Source: Candidatus Scybalocola faecipullorum (lineage in GTDB: Bacteria > Bacillota > Clostridia > Lachnospirales > Lachnospiraceae). From it: a stretch of 37,691 nt of DNA. Shown piece after piece: positions 7,585 through 16,435 of the stretch. The stretch is taken from assembly GCA_018716485.1 (NCBI GenBank), contig DVJY01000006.1, positions 1 to 37,691 of the forward strand. The letters are read 5' to 3'. How positions within the stretch are numbered: the first letter of the stretch is position 1; every line of letters begins with the position of its first letter. A model generated the notes under the pieces. The model was not told the origin of the DNA and ran no database searches. It saw only the letters and a program-made list of their open reading frames with translations. A program made the position numbers and the translations under genes.

Positions 7585-8487
7585 TTATTTAGAATTAATG
7601 ACATTCACATCTAATTTATCATATGGGATAACGATGTTATTCCGGTCAAAAGCTAATTTGATCATTTCCTGTATTTCAGCTTTCGCTGTCCAGTAATTTT
7701 CAGAAGATACCCATACCCGCAATGTCATATTAATGGCACTTGGATCAAATTTATTGACAAATGCCAGGTAATCCTGATCTTTAAGTACAAAATCATCTTT
7801 TTCAGCCAATTCCAGCAAAATGCCTTTTACCTTATCAATATCCTCACTATAGTCGACGGAAACATTAAAATCGATCCGACGGGTATCTTCCTGTGTGACA
7901 TTAATTAATGTTGCATTGGCAAGAGAACCATTTGGAACTATAACCGCACGGTTGTCGGCTGTCAGAAGTTTTGTATAAATAATATCAATATTTGTCACAG
8001 TGCCTTCATTGCCGATGCCGTCAATAATATAATCTCCCACTTTAAACGGTTTTAAAACAAGAATAAGGACACCTCCGGCAAAATTTGACAAACATCCTTG
8101 AAGAGCAAGACCGATGGCAAGTCCTGCCGAACCGACAAGGGCAACGATCGAACTCATCTGGACCCCAAGTGTTGTGATCACTGTAATAATAAGAATAACT
8201 TTTAAGGTCATAGATATCAGCGATGACAAAAATGAGGCTACACTGTCGTCAAGCTTAGACTTAAACAGGATTTTTGAAAATGCTTTAACAATGAGTTTGA
8301 TTATATACCATCCGGCAAGGGCAACGATGCCGGCCGTCAAAAGGTTTGAACCAAATCCCGAAAGTTTTTCAATGAAAAAATCGGCAATCTGTTCCAGACG
8401 GCTGGCTGCTTCACTAACACTTTCGGCGGCAGCGGATGCAGCTTCGGCCGCCGCATCCGCTGCGGAAGTTGAGGTCAGTATATACAT
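7585..8487 (-). CDS. Small-conductance mechanosensitive channel, MscS family
   Basis: Membrane channel of 300 residues expected to open under membrane tension and release solutes on osmotic downshift. Residues ~4-32 are an Ala/Ser/Glu-rich helix-prone segment. Three hydrophobic segments follow (~48-68, ~85-110, ~114-135); the last is the pore helix GSAGLAIGLALQG running into SNFAGGVLILVLKPFKVGDYI. A beta domain and a C-terminal alpha/beta domain complete the MscS fold. ATG with AAGGAA. It starts 22 bases after glgB ends and shares the glgB promoter. Confidence 0.93.
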   Translation of the reverse strand: MYILTSTSAADAAAEAASAAAESVSEAASRLEQIADFFIEKLSGFGSNLLTAGIVALAGWYIIKLIVKAFSKILFKSKLDDSVASFLSSLISMTLKVILIITVITTLGVQMSSIVALVGSAGLAIGLALQGCLSNFAGGVLILVLKPFKVGDYIIDGIGNEGTVTNIDIIYTKLLTADNRAVIVPNGSLANATLINVTQEDTRRIDFNVSVDYSEDIDKVKGILLELAEKDDFVLKDQDYLAFVNKFDPSAINMTLRVWVSSENYWTAKAEIQEMIKLAFDRNNIVIPYDKLDVNVINSK

Positions 8488-8509
8488 CTGTAATTCCTTT
8501 CATTAGCGT

Positions 8510-10996
8510 TTACTTTTTGCGTTTTGTTTTCTTTGATGTCTTCTTTTTGGTATCTTTGTTTTTCGGTACATCAGGCTTCTCCGCTTCAGCTTTGGTTGTC
8601 ACCGCTTTTACAGCCTCCTTTTTTACAGGAGCATCTGCAGCGGCCCGGCTTGCTTTGGACGCCGGCTTTTTAACTGCTTCCTTGGCATCTGTGTCCTCTT
8701 TTTCAATATTTTCTATTTTACGGACTTGTCTTTTGGAGGCCGTCTTTGTTTGTGTCCCAGTCTTTTTAGTCGTTTTTGCAGGGAGCAGCTGTGTGCAGGT
8801 AAAAATAGAAATACCCAGCGGAGGGATTGTGATTGTGATCGAATCATCTCTGCCGTCGCACTCTTCAGCTCTGGACTGTTTTAAACGCGGATTGACATTA
8901 CCTTTTCCGCCGTATTCCACAGCATCGCTGTTAAATATTTCTTTGAACTTTCCTCTGAACGGCACACCGATTTTATGTTTTTCGCGGACAACCGGTGTAA
9001 AGTTGCAGACGAATAAAAGTGTTTCATCAGGCTTGTCTGTTTTGCGGACAAAAGAAACAATCGTCTCATCGCCGTCAATACAGTTGAGCCATTCAAAACC
9101 TTCAGGATAGTCATCATATTTTGTGAATGCAGGATAAGTTGTGTACAGTTTATTTAAAGCGCGGACATAATTCTGCATTTGCTGGTGGCGTTCGTTTTTC
9201 AGCATAAACCATTCAAGACTTTTGCTTTCGTTGAATTCTGTGAACTGTGCGTAATCCTGTCCCATAAACAGCAGCTTTTTGCCCGGATGTCCGAACATAT
9301 AGCCGTAAGCCAAACGGAGATTTGAAAACTTGTCATCATATTCTCCCGGCATCTTGCCGATCATGGAACCTTTGCCGTGAACAACTTCGTCGTGGGATAA
9401 TACAAGTACGAAATGTTCACTGTAGGCGTAAATCATACTGAAAAGGAGCTCGTTATAATGATATTTTCTAAACAGAGGATCCAATTTCATAAAATTCAGG
9501 AAGTCATTCATCCAACCCATGTTCCATTTGTAATTAAAACCGAGACCATCCTCATCGGCCGGTTTTGTCACATTCGGCCATGCGGTCGATTCTTCTGCAA
9601 CCATTAAAATACCTTTATTTCTTTTGGCCATAATCGAATTCAGGTGTTTAAGCATCTCTATAGCTTCAAGATTTTCCTTGCCGCCGTAAATATTTGCAAC
9701 CCATTCTCCGTCTTTTTTGCCATAATCCAAATAGAGCATGGAAGCTACCGCATCCATGCGGATACCGTCGGCATGGAACTGTTCTACCCAGTACAGCGCA
9801 TTGGCAATGAGGAAATTGCTGACTTCAGGACGTCCGTAATTGAAAATCAAAGTACCCCAGTGCGGATGGGAGCCTTGCCGCGGATCTTTGTGCTCATAGA
9901 CGCAGCTGCCGTCAAAACGAGCCAGACCGTAAATATCTCTTGGAAAATGGGCAGGCACCCAATCGAGGATGACGCTGATGCCGTTTTGGTGAAAATAGTC
10001 AATCATATACATAAAGTCTTCCGGGGTGCCGTATCTGGAGGTCGGCGCATAATATCCGGTTACCTGATACCCCCATGATTCATCCAGAGGATGTTCCATG
10101 ATCGGCATCAGTTCTACATGGGTATATCCCATATCTTTGACATAATCAGTGATCATGACTGCCAGTTCCCGGTAATTATAAAAGTCTCTGCCGTCTTCTT
10201 CATCCGGCCGTTTAAATCCGCCCAGATGTACTTCATAGATGGACATCGGCTCTTCTTCGGAAACTTTTTTTGCGCGCTGTTTAATCCATGCACTGTCGTT
10301 CCATTTGTATTTTGTAATATCATATACAACGGAGGCTGTATTCGGGCGTACTTCTGAATACGAAGCATATGGATCTGCTTTCAACATGACCGTATTGGCA
10401 TGTTTTACTTTAATCTCATATTTATACTTTTCCATTGTACCAAGTCCCGGGATGAATAACTCATGAATACCGCTTTCGCCGAGACATTCCATCGGATTCC
10501 GACGTCCATCCCATTGATTAAAATCGCCGACTACGCTGACGCGGACTGCTTCCGGAGCCCATACAGCGAACATAACACCGGAAATTCCGTCGATTTTTTT
10601 AGGGTGCGCACCCAAAACTTTATAAATCTCATAGTGAATGCCGGCATTAAATTTTTCAATATCGTCTGAATCAATTAAATTTTCAAACATATAAGGATCA
10701 TACAGTGTTTCAGCCGTTCCATTGTCATAAGTAATATGATACTTATATGTAATTTTCTTTTGTGAGTCGATTAAAACAGCAAAATATCCGCCGTCATCCA
10801 TTTTTTCCATCGGGTAAATTGTCTTTGTATGCGTATCCTCAACATCGACCTTTTCGGCAGTCGGCAGAAAAGCTGCGATTAAAAGGCCATCCTCAACAAG
10901 ATGCTGGCCTAAAATATTGTGGGGACGGTTATGTTCTGAATAAACAAGCGCCTCAATTTCCGGCCACTGCATATATGGATATAATTTTTCGTACAT
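8510..10996 (-). CDS. glgB: 1,4-alpha-glucan branching enzyme with Lys/Ala-rich C-terminal tail
   Basis: Transfers alpha-1,4 glucan segments to make alpha-1,6 branches in glycogen. Of 828 residues, ~25-115 look like an N-terminal beta domain, ~125-215 a CBM48 module (APEAVRVSVVGDFNQWDGR), ~250-640 the GH13 barrel and ~645-737 the C-terminal beta domain. Catalytic residues: Asp415 in GIRMDAV, Glu468 in AEEST, Asp536 in SHDEVVHGKGS. Residues 741-828 are an extra low-complexity tail rich in Lys, Ala and Thr, ending KKKTSKKTKRKK. I chose MYEKLYPY (10996) because AGGAGG lies eight bases before it; an upstream start would add 8 residues. No other glycogen gene is in the window. Confidence 0.96.
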   Translation of the reverse strand: MYEKLYPYMQWPEIEALVYSEHNRPHNILGQHLVEDGLLIAAFLPTAEKVDVEDTHTKTIYPMEKMDDGGYFAVLIDSQKKITYKYHITYDNGTAETLYDPYMFENLIDSDDIEKFNAGIHYEIYKVLGAHPKKIDGISGVMFAVWAPEAVRVSVVGDFNQWDGRRNPMECLGESGIHELFIPGLGTMEKYKYEIKVKHANTVMLKADPYASYSEVRPNTASVVYDITKYKWNDSAWIKQRAKKVSEEEPMSIYEVHLGGFKRPDEEDGRDFYNYRELAVMITDYVKDMGYTHVELMPIMEHPLDESWGYQVTGYYAPTSRYGTPEDFMYMIDYFHQNGISVILDWVPAHFPRDIYGLARFDGSCVYEHKDPRQGSHPHWGTLIFNYGRPEVSNFLIANALYWVEQFHADGIRMDAVASMLYLDYGKKDGEWVANIYGGKENLEAIEMLKHLNSIMAKRNKGILMVAEESTAWPNVTKPADEDGLGFNYKWNMGWMNDFLNFMKLDPLFRKYHYNELLFSMIYAYSEHFVLVLSHDEVVHGKGSMIGKMPGEYDDKFSNLRLAYGYMFGHPGKKLLFMGQDYAQFTEFNESKSLEWFMLKNERHQQMQNYVRALNKLYTTYPAFTKYDDYPEGFEWLNCIDGDETIVSFVRKTDKPDETLLFVCNFTPVVREKHKIGVPFRGKFKEIFNSDAVEYGGKGNVNPRLKQSRAEECDGRDDSITITIPPLGISIFTCTQLLPAKTTKKTGTQTKTASKRQVRKIENIEKEDTDAKEAVKKPASKASRAAADAPVKKEAVKAVTTKAEAEKPDVPKNKDTKKKTSKKTKRKK

Positions 10997-11036
10997 AAAA
11001 GACCTCCTGTATTTTCTCAATAAATTTTATGAAATT

Positions 11037-11065
11037 ATTATATCACTTTACGTCTTTTTAGTAAA
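11037..11065 (-). promoter_or_regulatory. Sigma-A promoter of glgB
   Basis: Minus strand TTTACT, 17 bases, TATAAT, with TGA before the -10 giving an extended -10. It overlaps the last codons of the DUF1015 gene, so glgB-mscS is probably a separate transcription unit from the serine genes. Confidence 0.75.
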
Positions 11066-12257
11066 CATGAATAAAAATTCCGGAACGCAGTTTTGGTTCA
11101 AACCATGTGGATTTTGGCGGCATCAGCAATCCGGCATCAGCTACCGCAAAAAGTTCACTGATATCGACCGGGCATGTAACAAATCCGGCGGCAAAACCAC
11201 CGGCGCATTGCTGCTCAATGGCTTTTACTCCTCGGATACCTCCGATAAAATCGATGCGTTCATCGCTGCGTACATCAGTAATATTTAAAATCGGTGCAAT
11301 AATTTTTTCATGGAGCAGTGAAATATCGAGATTTTGTACAGGATCATTTGTTTTCTGTGCGTCCAAACACTTAAAAAGATACCACTGTCCGCCGACAAAG
11401 CAATGTATATCTCCTTTTTCTTTTGGCTCATATCCGTATGGCAGCGTTGAAATTTCAAAATGCCTGTGTACAGCCTGCAGAAAAACCTCCGGGGTCATAC
11501 CGTTCAAATCTTTGACAACTCTGTAATACGGATAAATCGTCAGCTGATCATCAGGAAAAAATACAGCCATCAGATCATCATTGTCACGATCATGACAGAC
11601 ACTGACGCCGGAGGCCGCTCTGTGATGCCCGTCGGCAATATAGACGGATGGTATTTTGGAAAAAGCTTTTTCAATTTCTTCCATCAGCCCGCGGTCACTG
11701 ATGATCCATACGCGGTGACGGACGCCGTCATCTGCGGTAAAATCATAAATCGGTTCTTTTTGCTTTTGCTCCGAAACAATGGCATCAATTGGCCGGCTGT
11801 GAGGATAAGCGAGAAATACAGGCCCGGTTTGGGCATTACATACATCAATATGGCGGCAGCGGTCCGCTTCTTTGGCCCTGCGTGTCTGTTCATGCTTTTT
11901 GATAACATTATTGACATAATCGCGGGCAGAAGCACAGCCGACAATGCCGGTCTGGCTTTTTTGATTCATTGTCAGTTCATATAAATAAAAACATGGTGCA
12001 GTTTCCTGAAGAAAAATACCTTCGGAAATCTCACGGTTTAAAAGTGCTGCCGCTGCTGCATACACTTTTGGATCATAAGGATCGATGCCGGGCTCAAACT
12101 GAGTCTCCGGACGGTCTATACAGATAAATGACATCGGGTGATCTTTTGCCAGTGCCCGCGCCTCTTCTTCTGTAAAAACATCATATGGCAGCGCTGCCAC
12201 CTCTTTTACATATTTGTTTTCAGGACGAATTGCTTTAAATGGCCTAATTACAGTCAT
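11058..12257 (-). CDS. DUF1015 family protein, serine-gene associated
   Basis: Soluble 399-residue protein of a widespread family that in Clostridia often lies next to serA and serC, as here. Visible conserved points: IRPFKAIRP at the N-terminus with AALPYDVFT at 21-29, IKKHEQT at 119-125, the hallmark ADGHHR at 208-213, and a C-terminal PPKSTWFEPKLRSGI at 380-394. DGHHR resembles motifs in ParB/sulfiredoxin-fold proteins, some of which are free-serine kinases, so an activity on serine or O-phosphoserine is a reasonable guess, not a demonstrated one. It lies downstream of serA beyond a terminator. ATG follows AAAGGGG. Confidence 0.85.
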   Translation of the reverse strand: MTVIRPFKAIRPENKYVKEVAALPYDVFTEEEARALAKDHPMSFICIDRPETQFEPGIDPYDPKVYAAAAALLNREISEGIFLQETAPCFYLYELTMNQKSQTGIVGCASARDYVNNVIKKHEQTRRAKEADRCRHIDVCNAQTGPVFLAYPHSRPIDAIVSEQKQKEPIYDFTADDGVRHRVWIISDRGLMEEIEKAFSKIPSVYIADGHHRAASGVSVCHDRDNDDLMAVFFPDDQLTIYPYYRVVKDLNGMTPEVFLQAVHRHFEISTLPYGYEPKEKGDIHCFVGGQWYLFKCLDAQKTNDPVQNLDISLLHEKIIAPILNITDVRSDERIDFIGGIRGVKAIEQQCAGGFAAGFVTCPVDISELFAVADAGLLMPPKSTWFEPKLRSGIFIHVY

Positions 12258-12380
12258 CTTTTCCCCTTTCCTGACGCACTTGCTGCGTCAATAATGGTAG
12301 ATTTGGAAGTTTCCTTCCAAACTTTTTCCTCCTTTTGGGTTCTACAGTTGCCCGGCGGTCGTCTGACGGGTGTATCGCGC
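12258..12380. other. Structured gap between serA and DUF1015
   Basis: On the way from serA to DUF1015 the gap holds a copy of the intergenic repeat (12347-12383), then an 8-pair inverted repeat TTTGGAAG/CTTCCAAA with a 4-nt loop (12302-12321), then GACGCA/TGCGTC (12273-12289) just before the DUF1015 ribosome binding site. An AAGGAGG not followed by a credible gene lies near 12330. I found no clear promoter. Confidence 0.5.
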
Positions 12381-12383
12381 AAA
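12347..12383. repeat. Intergenic repeat, copy A
   Basis: Shares GTTGCCCGGCGG at one end and CGGGYGTATCGCGCAAA at the other with copy B at 33006-33045; the middle differs by a few bases and a 3-base gap. In both, CCCG near the left pairs with CGGG near the right, so the element can fold. Confidence 0.6.
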
Positions 12384-12421
12384 AACGGAAGCTTAAAAAG
12401 GTTTGCTTTTTAAACTTCCGT
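12381..12421 (-). terminator. Intrinsic terminator of the ilv-ser operon after serA
   Basis: ACGGAAG-TTAAAAAG pairs with CTTTTTAA-CTTCCGT, 15 pairs and one mismatch around a 5-nt loop, and is followed on the minus strand by TTTTT. It starts 26 bases after the serA stop codon. It is the strongest terminator in the window. Confidence 0.85.
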
Positions 12422-12447
12422 CTGTTGGCGCAGTCCGCGCCTTTGAT

Positions 12448-13611
12448 TTATTTAATAATCCTTACGCCGAGACATCCGTCGATGGCTTTAATATCGTCAA
12501 CGAGCTTCTGGGTGGCCGGAGATTCCAGATCGACCATGGTATACGCCCAGTTGCCGCGGCTCTTATTGATCATATCTGAAATATTAATATTATCAGCCGC
12601 AAAAGCGGATGTGAACTGTGCGATCATGTTCGGTACATTTTTATGGAATATAGAAACTCTGCCGGCAGCCTTGCATTTGCCCATATTACAGTCAGGATAG
12701 TTGACGGAATGGGAAATATTGCCGTTTTCAAGGAAGTCTCTTAATTCCTTAACTGCCATTACGGCACAGTTATCCTCGGATTCTTCTGTTGATGCGCCAA
12801 GATGAGGAATCACAATGGCATTTTCCATATTGGCAGAAACCGGTGTCGGGAAATCCGATACATATTTCTTTACTTTGCCGCTTTGTAAAGCTTCGGCAAT
12901 AGCAGTTTCATCTGCAAGAAGATCTCTGGCAAAATTTAAAATAACAACGCCGTCTTTCATATTGGCAATCGCTTCAGCATTGATCATTTGTCGTGTACTC
13001 TCAAGCAGCGGCACATGAATGGTGATGAAATCACATTTTGCATAAATATCCTCAGGCTTTGCCACATGATGGATTTTGCTTGACAGCTTCCATGCTGCTT
13101 CCACAGAGATAAACGGATCATAGCCGTAAACTTCCATGCCGAGGCGGTCACACATGTTTGCTACAAGAACGCCAATAGCACCCAGACCGATGACACCGAT
13201 TTTCTTTCCTTGGATTTCTGTCCCTGCAAATTGTTTTTTCTGCTTTTCTGTCAGCTTTGCAATATCCGGATTATCCTTTTGGGATTTAACCCATTCGATA
13301 CCGCCGACATAATCTCTTGATGCCAGCAAAAGGCCTGTCATTACAGCTTCTTTTACGCCATTGGCATTGGCTCCCGGTGTATTAAATACAACGATGCCCT
13401 TTTGGGCGCAGCGGTCCAGAGGAATATTATTGACGCCGGCACCTGCTCTTGCAACAGCTTTCAAATTTTCCGGAAGTTCAAGATCATGCATGGAGGCACT
13501 TCTGACAAGAACAGCGTCCGCCTCCTGATAATCAGATGTTACGGTATACTGATCTGTCAGCTGATTCAGACCGACAGCCGCAATAGGATTCAGGCAATTG
13601 ATTTTAAACAT
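12448..13611 (-). CDS. serA: D-3-phosphoglycerate dehydrogenase
   Basis: First committed step of serine synthesis, oxidising 3-phosphoglycerate to 3-phosphohydroxypyruvate with NAD. The 387 residues comprise a split substrate domain, a Rossmann domain with GVIGLGAIG, and a short C-terminal ACT domain (from about residue 318) that may bind serine. Substrate and catalytic positions appear as NFARDLLADE and the His of PHLGASTEESED. Compared with the longer ~530-residue type it lacks the intervening ASB domain. GAGGTGG precedes the ATG. It starts 12 bases after serC and ends the operon. Confidence 0.96.
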   Translation of the reverse strand: MFKINCLNPIAAVGLNQLTDQYTVTSDYQEADAVLVRSASMHDLELPENLKAVARAGAGVNNIPLDRCAQKGIVVFNTPGANANGVKEAVMTGLLLASRDYVGGIEWVKSQKDNPDIAKLTEKQKKQFAGTEIQGKKIGVIGLGAIGVLVANMCDRLGMEVYGYDPFISVEAAWKLSSKIHHVAKPEDIYAKCDFITIHVPLLESTRQMINAEAIANMKDGVVILNFARDLLADETAIAEALQSGKVKKYVSDFPTPVSANMENAIVIPHLGASTEESEDNCAVMAVKELRDFLENGNISHSVNYPDCNMGKCKAAGRVSIFHKNVPNMIAQFTSAFAADNINISDMINKSRGNWAYTMVDLESPATQKLVDDIKAIDGCLGVRIIK

Positions 13612-13623
13612 TAATTTCCACCT

Positions 13624-14706
13624 CTATTTATTTTCTGCTTCAAATTTCTTCATGAATTCAACTAAGGCTTTAACGCCGTCTGTTGGCATAGCATTATAAA
13701 TACTTGCGCGCATGCCGCCGACAGTTCTGTGGCCTTTTAAGTTTTCAAATCCTGCTTCTTTAGCTTCTTTGATAAATTTTGCTTCTAATGCATCATCGCC
13801 GATAATAAACGGCACATTCATAAGAGAACGGCTTGAAGGTTCAACGGTTCCTTTGAAGAAATCGCTGCTGTCCAGATAATCATAAAGAATTTTTGCCTTA
13901 TTACGGTTGATTTTCTCACGAGCTTCAAGACCGCCGGTTTTTAACAGCCATTTAAAGACTTTCCCGCAAATATAAATGCCATACGCAGGCGGTGTATTGT
14001 ACATTGAACCATTGTCAGCATGAATTTTATATTTCAGCATTGTCGGTGTAAATGGCAGCACATCGTCTGTGATCAAATCTTCTCTGATAATACAGATTGT
14101 CACACCGGCAGGACCTACATTTTTCTGAGCACCGGCAAAAATCATCGCATATTTTGTCACATCGATCGGCTCTGACAGGAAGCATGACGACATGTCTGCA
14201 ATAAGATCTTTGCCCTTTGTGTCAGGCAGCTGCCAGAACTTTGTGCCGTAAATAGTATTATTTTCACAAATATATACATAATCCATATCATCTGTAATCG
14301 GCAGATCAGAACAATCCGGAATATAGCTGAAAGTTTTGTCTGCTGAAGAAGCCAGTTCTACAGCTTCACCGTAAATTTTTGCTTCAGCGAACGCTTTTTT
14401 GGCCCACTGGCCCGTCAGAATATAACCGGCTTTGCGGTTCTTCATAAAGTTCATCGGAACCATGGCAAACTGCATCGAAGCTCCGCCCTGTAAAAATAAA
14501 ACTTTGTAATTATCAGGGATACCGACCAGTTTTCTCAGGTCTGCCTCAGCCTCGTCAATAATTGTCTGGTAAGCTTTGGAGCGGTGGCTCATCTCCATAA
14601 CAGACATGCCTGTGCCTTTATAATCAAGCATTTCATCTGCTGCTTCCTGAAGTACTTCCACCGGAAGTACGGCAGGACCTGCAGAAAAATTATATACTCT
14701 GCTCAT
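13624..14706 (-). CDS. serC: Phosphoserine aminotransferase
   Basis: PLP enzyme converting 3-phosphohydroxypyruvate to O-phosphoserine with glutamate. 360 residues, the family length. The N-terminus has the signature NFSAGPAVLPVEVL, the middle FLQGGASMQFAMVP (phosphate binding), and the PLP-binding Lys is in MIFAGAQKNVGPAG. The end has the conserved VGGMRASIYNAMP. AAGGAG lies nine bases before ATG. It is 36 bases after ilvB, with no hairpin between. No phosphoserine phosphatase (serB) gene is in the window. Confidence 0.97.
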   Translation of the reverse strand: MSRVYNFSAGPAVLPVEVLQEAADEMLDYKGTGMSVMEMSHRSKAYQTIIDEAEADLRKLVGIPDNYKVLFLQGGASMQFAMVPMNFMKNRKAGYILTGQWAKKAFAEAKIYGEAVELASSADKTFSYIPDCSDLPITDDMDYVYICENNTIYGTKFWQLPDTKGKDLIADMSSCFLSEPIDVTKYAMIFAGAQKNVGPAGVTICIIREDLITDDVLPFTPTMLKYKIHADNGSMYNTPPAYGIYICGKVFKWLLKTGGLEAREKINRNKAKILYDYLDSSDFFKGTVEPSSRSLMNVPFIIGDDALEAKFIKEAKEAGFENLKGHRTVGGMRASIYNAMPTDGVKALVEFMKKFEAENK

Positions 14707-14742
14707 ATCTATACTCTCCTTTTTAAATTATGATGTATTTGG

Positions 14743-16416
14743 TTACTGAAGGTCTTCACCGGCAAAAACTTCAGAAATAGAAGCTCCCGGAGCAACCATT
14801 GGCCATACTTTGTCATCACAGTCGATTATACAGTCAAGAACAACCGGTGTTTTCATTTCGACAGCTTTTTTAATGGCATCGTCAAGTTCATCCAGTTTTG
14901 TAATGCGCATGCCTGCCGCGCCAAGACCTTCTGCGACTTTCACAAAGTCAACATTATCGTTGAGTACTGTATTGGAGTAACGCTGTCCATAGAAAAGCGT
15001 CTGCCATTGACGTACCATGCCAAGTACATGATTGTTTAATACAACTTCAATGACTGGAATATTGTATCTGGAAGCAGTCGCCAACTCATTGAGATTCATA
15101 CGGAAACATCCGTCACCTGCGATATTGAATACAAGCTTATCCGGACATCCGCATTTGGCGCCGATGGCCGCGCCAAGGCCAAATCCCATCGTTCCAAGAC
15201 CGCCGCTGCTGATCAGCTTTCTCGGACGGTCATATTTGAAAAACTGGGCCGCCCACATCTGATTCTGGCCTACTTCTGTACAAATAATGGCGTCGCCGCC
15301 GGTCGCTCTGTAAATAGCTTCCACAACAGCAGGACCGGTCAGCATGTTTTTATTATAAGTCAGCGGATACCAGCGCTTCATTTCATAAATATGATTCAGC
15401 CAATCTGTATGATCCAGCTGTTCAAGACGGGCGTTTAACTTTCTGAGCACAGCTTTGGCATCGCCGACAATACTGCAGTCAACCTTAATGTTTTTGTTGA
15501 TTTCTGCAGCGTCAATATCGATATGGATGATTTTGGCATTTTGGGCAAATGTTTTTGCATTTCCGACCACACGGTCTGAAAAACGTACACCGACGGCGAT
15601 TAAAAGATCTGATTCCATCACGCCGAGATTGGAGGTTTTTGTGCCGTGCATGCCGATCATGCCTGTATAAGCTCTGTCGTTGCCGTCAAATGCGCCTTTG
15701 CCCATAAGAGAATCCGCTACCGGAGCATGGATTTTGCCGACAAACTTTTTAAGTTCCTCAGAAGCATCTGAACGGATGACACCGCCGCCGACAAAAACAA
15801 ACGGTTTTTTAGCGTGGAAAATAAGTTCCACCGCTTTATCCAAAGCTGCTTCATCGATTTCACCGGAAAAGATTTCCGATTCTTTTGGCTCTTCGTAAAT
15901 ATACTCCGCTTTCTTTTCTGTGACATCTTTTGTAATATCAATATGTACCGGTCCCGGACGTCCGCTTTTAGCAATGACGAAAGACTTACGGATCGTATCC
16001 GCAAGCTGATTGACATCTTTGACAATATAATTATGCTTTGTGATCGGCATCGTGATGCCTTTGATATCGACTTCCTGAAAGCTGTCTTTACCAAGGGCCG
16101 CAACGCCCACATTACATGTAATTGCAACAACCGGAATAGAATCCATATATGCTGTTGCGATACCGGTGACAAGATTTGTTGCCCCCGGGCCGCTTGTGGC
16201 CATGCATACGCCGACTTTCCCGGTAGCTCTCGCATAGCCGTCTGCCGCATGGGCAGCGCCCTGTTCATGGGAGGTCAGAATATGACGGATTTCATTGCTG
16301 TGTTTATATAATTCATCGTAAATATTTAAAATAGTTCCGCCCGGGTAACCGAAAACAGTATCAACACCCTGCTCTTTTAAACATTCAACAACGATCTGTG
16401 CGCCTGTCAGCTGCAT
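14743..16416 (-). CDS. ilvB: Acetolactate synthase, large (catalytic) subunit
   Basis: TPP enzyme joining two pyruvates (or pyruvate and 2-oxobutyrate) in valine, leucine and isoleucine synthesis. 557 residues with the three TPP-family domains: GYPGGT and SHEQGAAHAADGYARA (Glu51 activates TPP), a central FAD-related domain, and the TPP/Mg motif GDGCFRMNLNELATASRYNI. The C-terminal QWQ and the DSFQEVDI segment fit the biosynthetic AHAS class rather than catabolic AlsS. MQLTGAQ at 16416 is chosen over a start 75 bases upstream, because GGGGGA precedes it. The regulatory subunit gene ilvN is not adjacent. Confidence 0.95.
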   Translation of the reverse strand: MQLTGAQIVVECLKEQGVDTVFGYPGGTILNIYDELYKHSNEIRHILTSHEQGAAHAADGYARATGKVGVCMATSGPGATNLVTGIATAYMDSIPVVAITCNVGVAALGKDSFQEVDIKGITMPITKHNYIVKDVNQLADTIRKSFVIAKSGRPGPVHIDITKDVTEKKAEYIYEEPKESEIFSGEIDEAALDKAVELIFHAKKPFVFVGGGVIRSDASEELKKFVGKIHAPVADSLMGKGAFDGNDRAYTGMIGMHGTKTSNLGVMESDLLIAVGVRFSDRVVGNAKTFAQNAKIIHIDIDAAEINKNIKVDCSIVGDAKAVLRKLNARLEQLDHTDWLNHIYEMKRWYPLTYNKNMLTGPAVVEAIYRATGGDAIICTEVGQNQMWAAQFFKYDRPRKLISSGGLGTMGFGLGAAIGAKCGCPDKLVFNIAGDGCFRMNLNELATASRYNIPVIEVVLNNHVLGMVRQWQTLFYGQRYSNTVLNDNVDFVKVAEGLGAAGMRITKLDELDDAIKKAVEMKTPVVLDCIIDCDDKVWPMVAPGASISEVFAGEDLQ

Positions 16417-16435
16417 AGATATTTCCCCCTTTAAT

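Noticed and set aside
8436-9110. 224-codon plus-strand ORF opposite mscS and glgB
   Set aside because: Its open frame is caused by the Ala/Lys-rich coding of GlgB and MscS; the translation is a low-complexity Phe/Ser/Val string with no known fold.
12288-12320. Ten-codon TTG reading frame after an AAGGAGG between serA and DUF1015
   Set aside because: The ribosome-site spacing is good, but ten codons lying over an inverted repeat with no amino-acid run of a leader peptide are likely chance.
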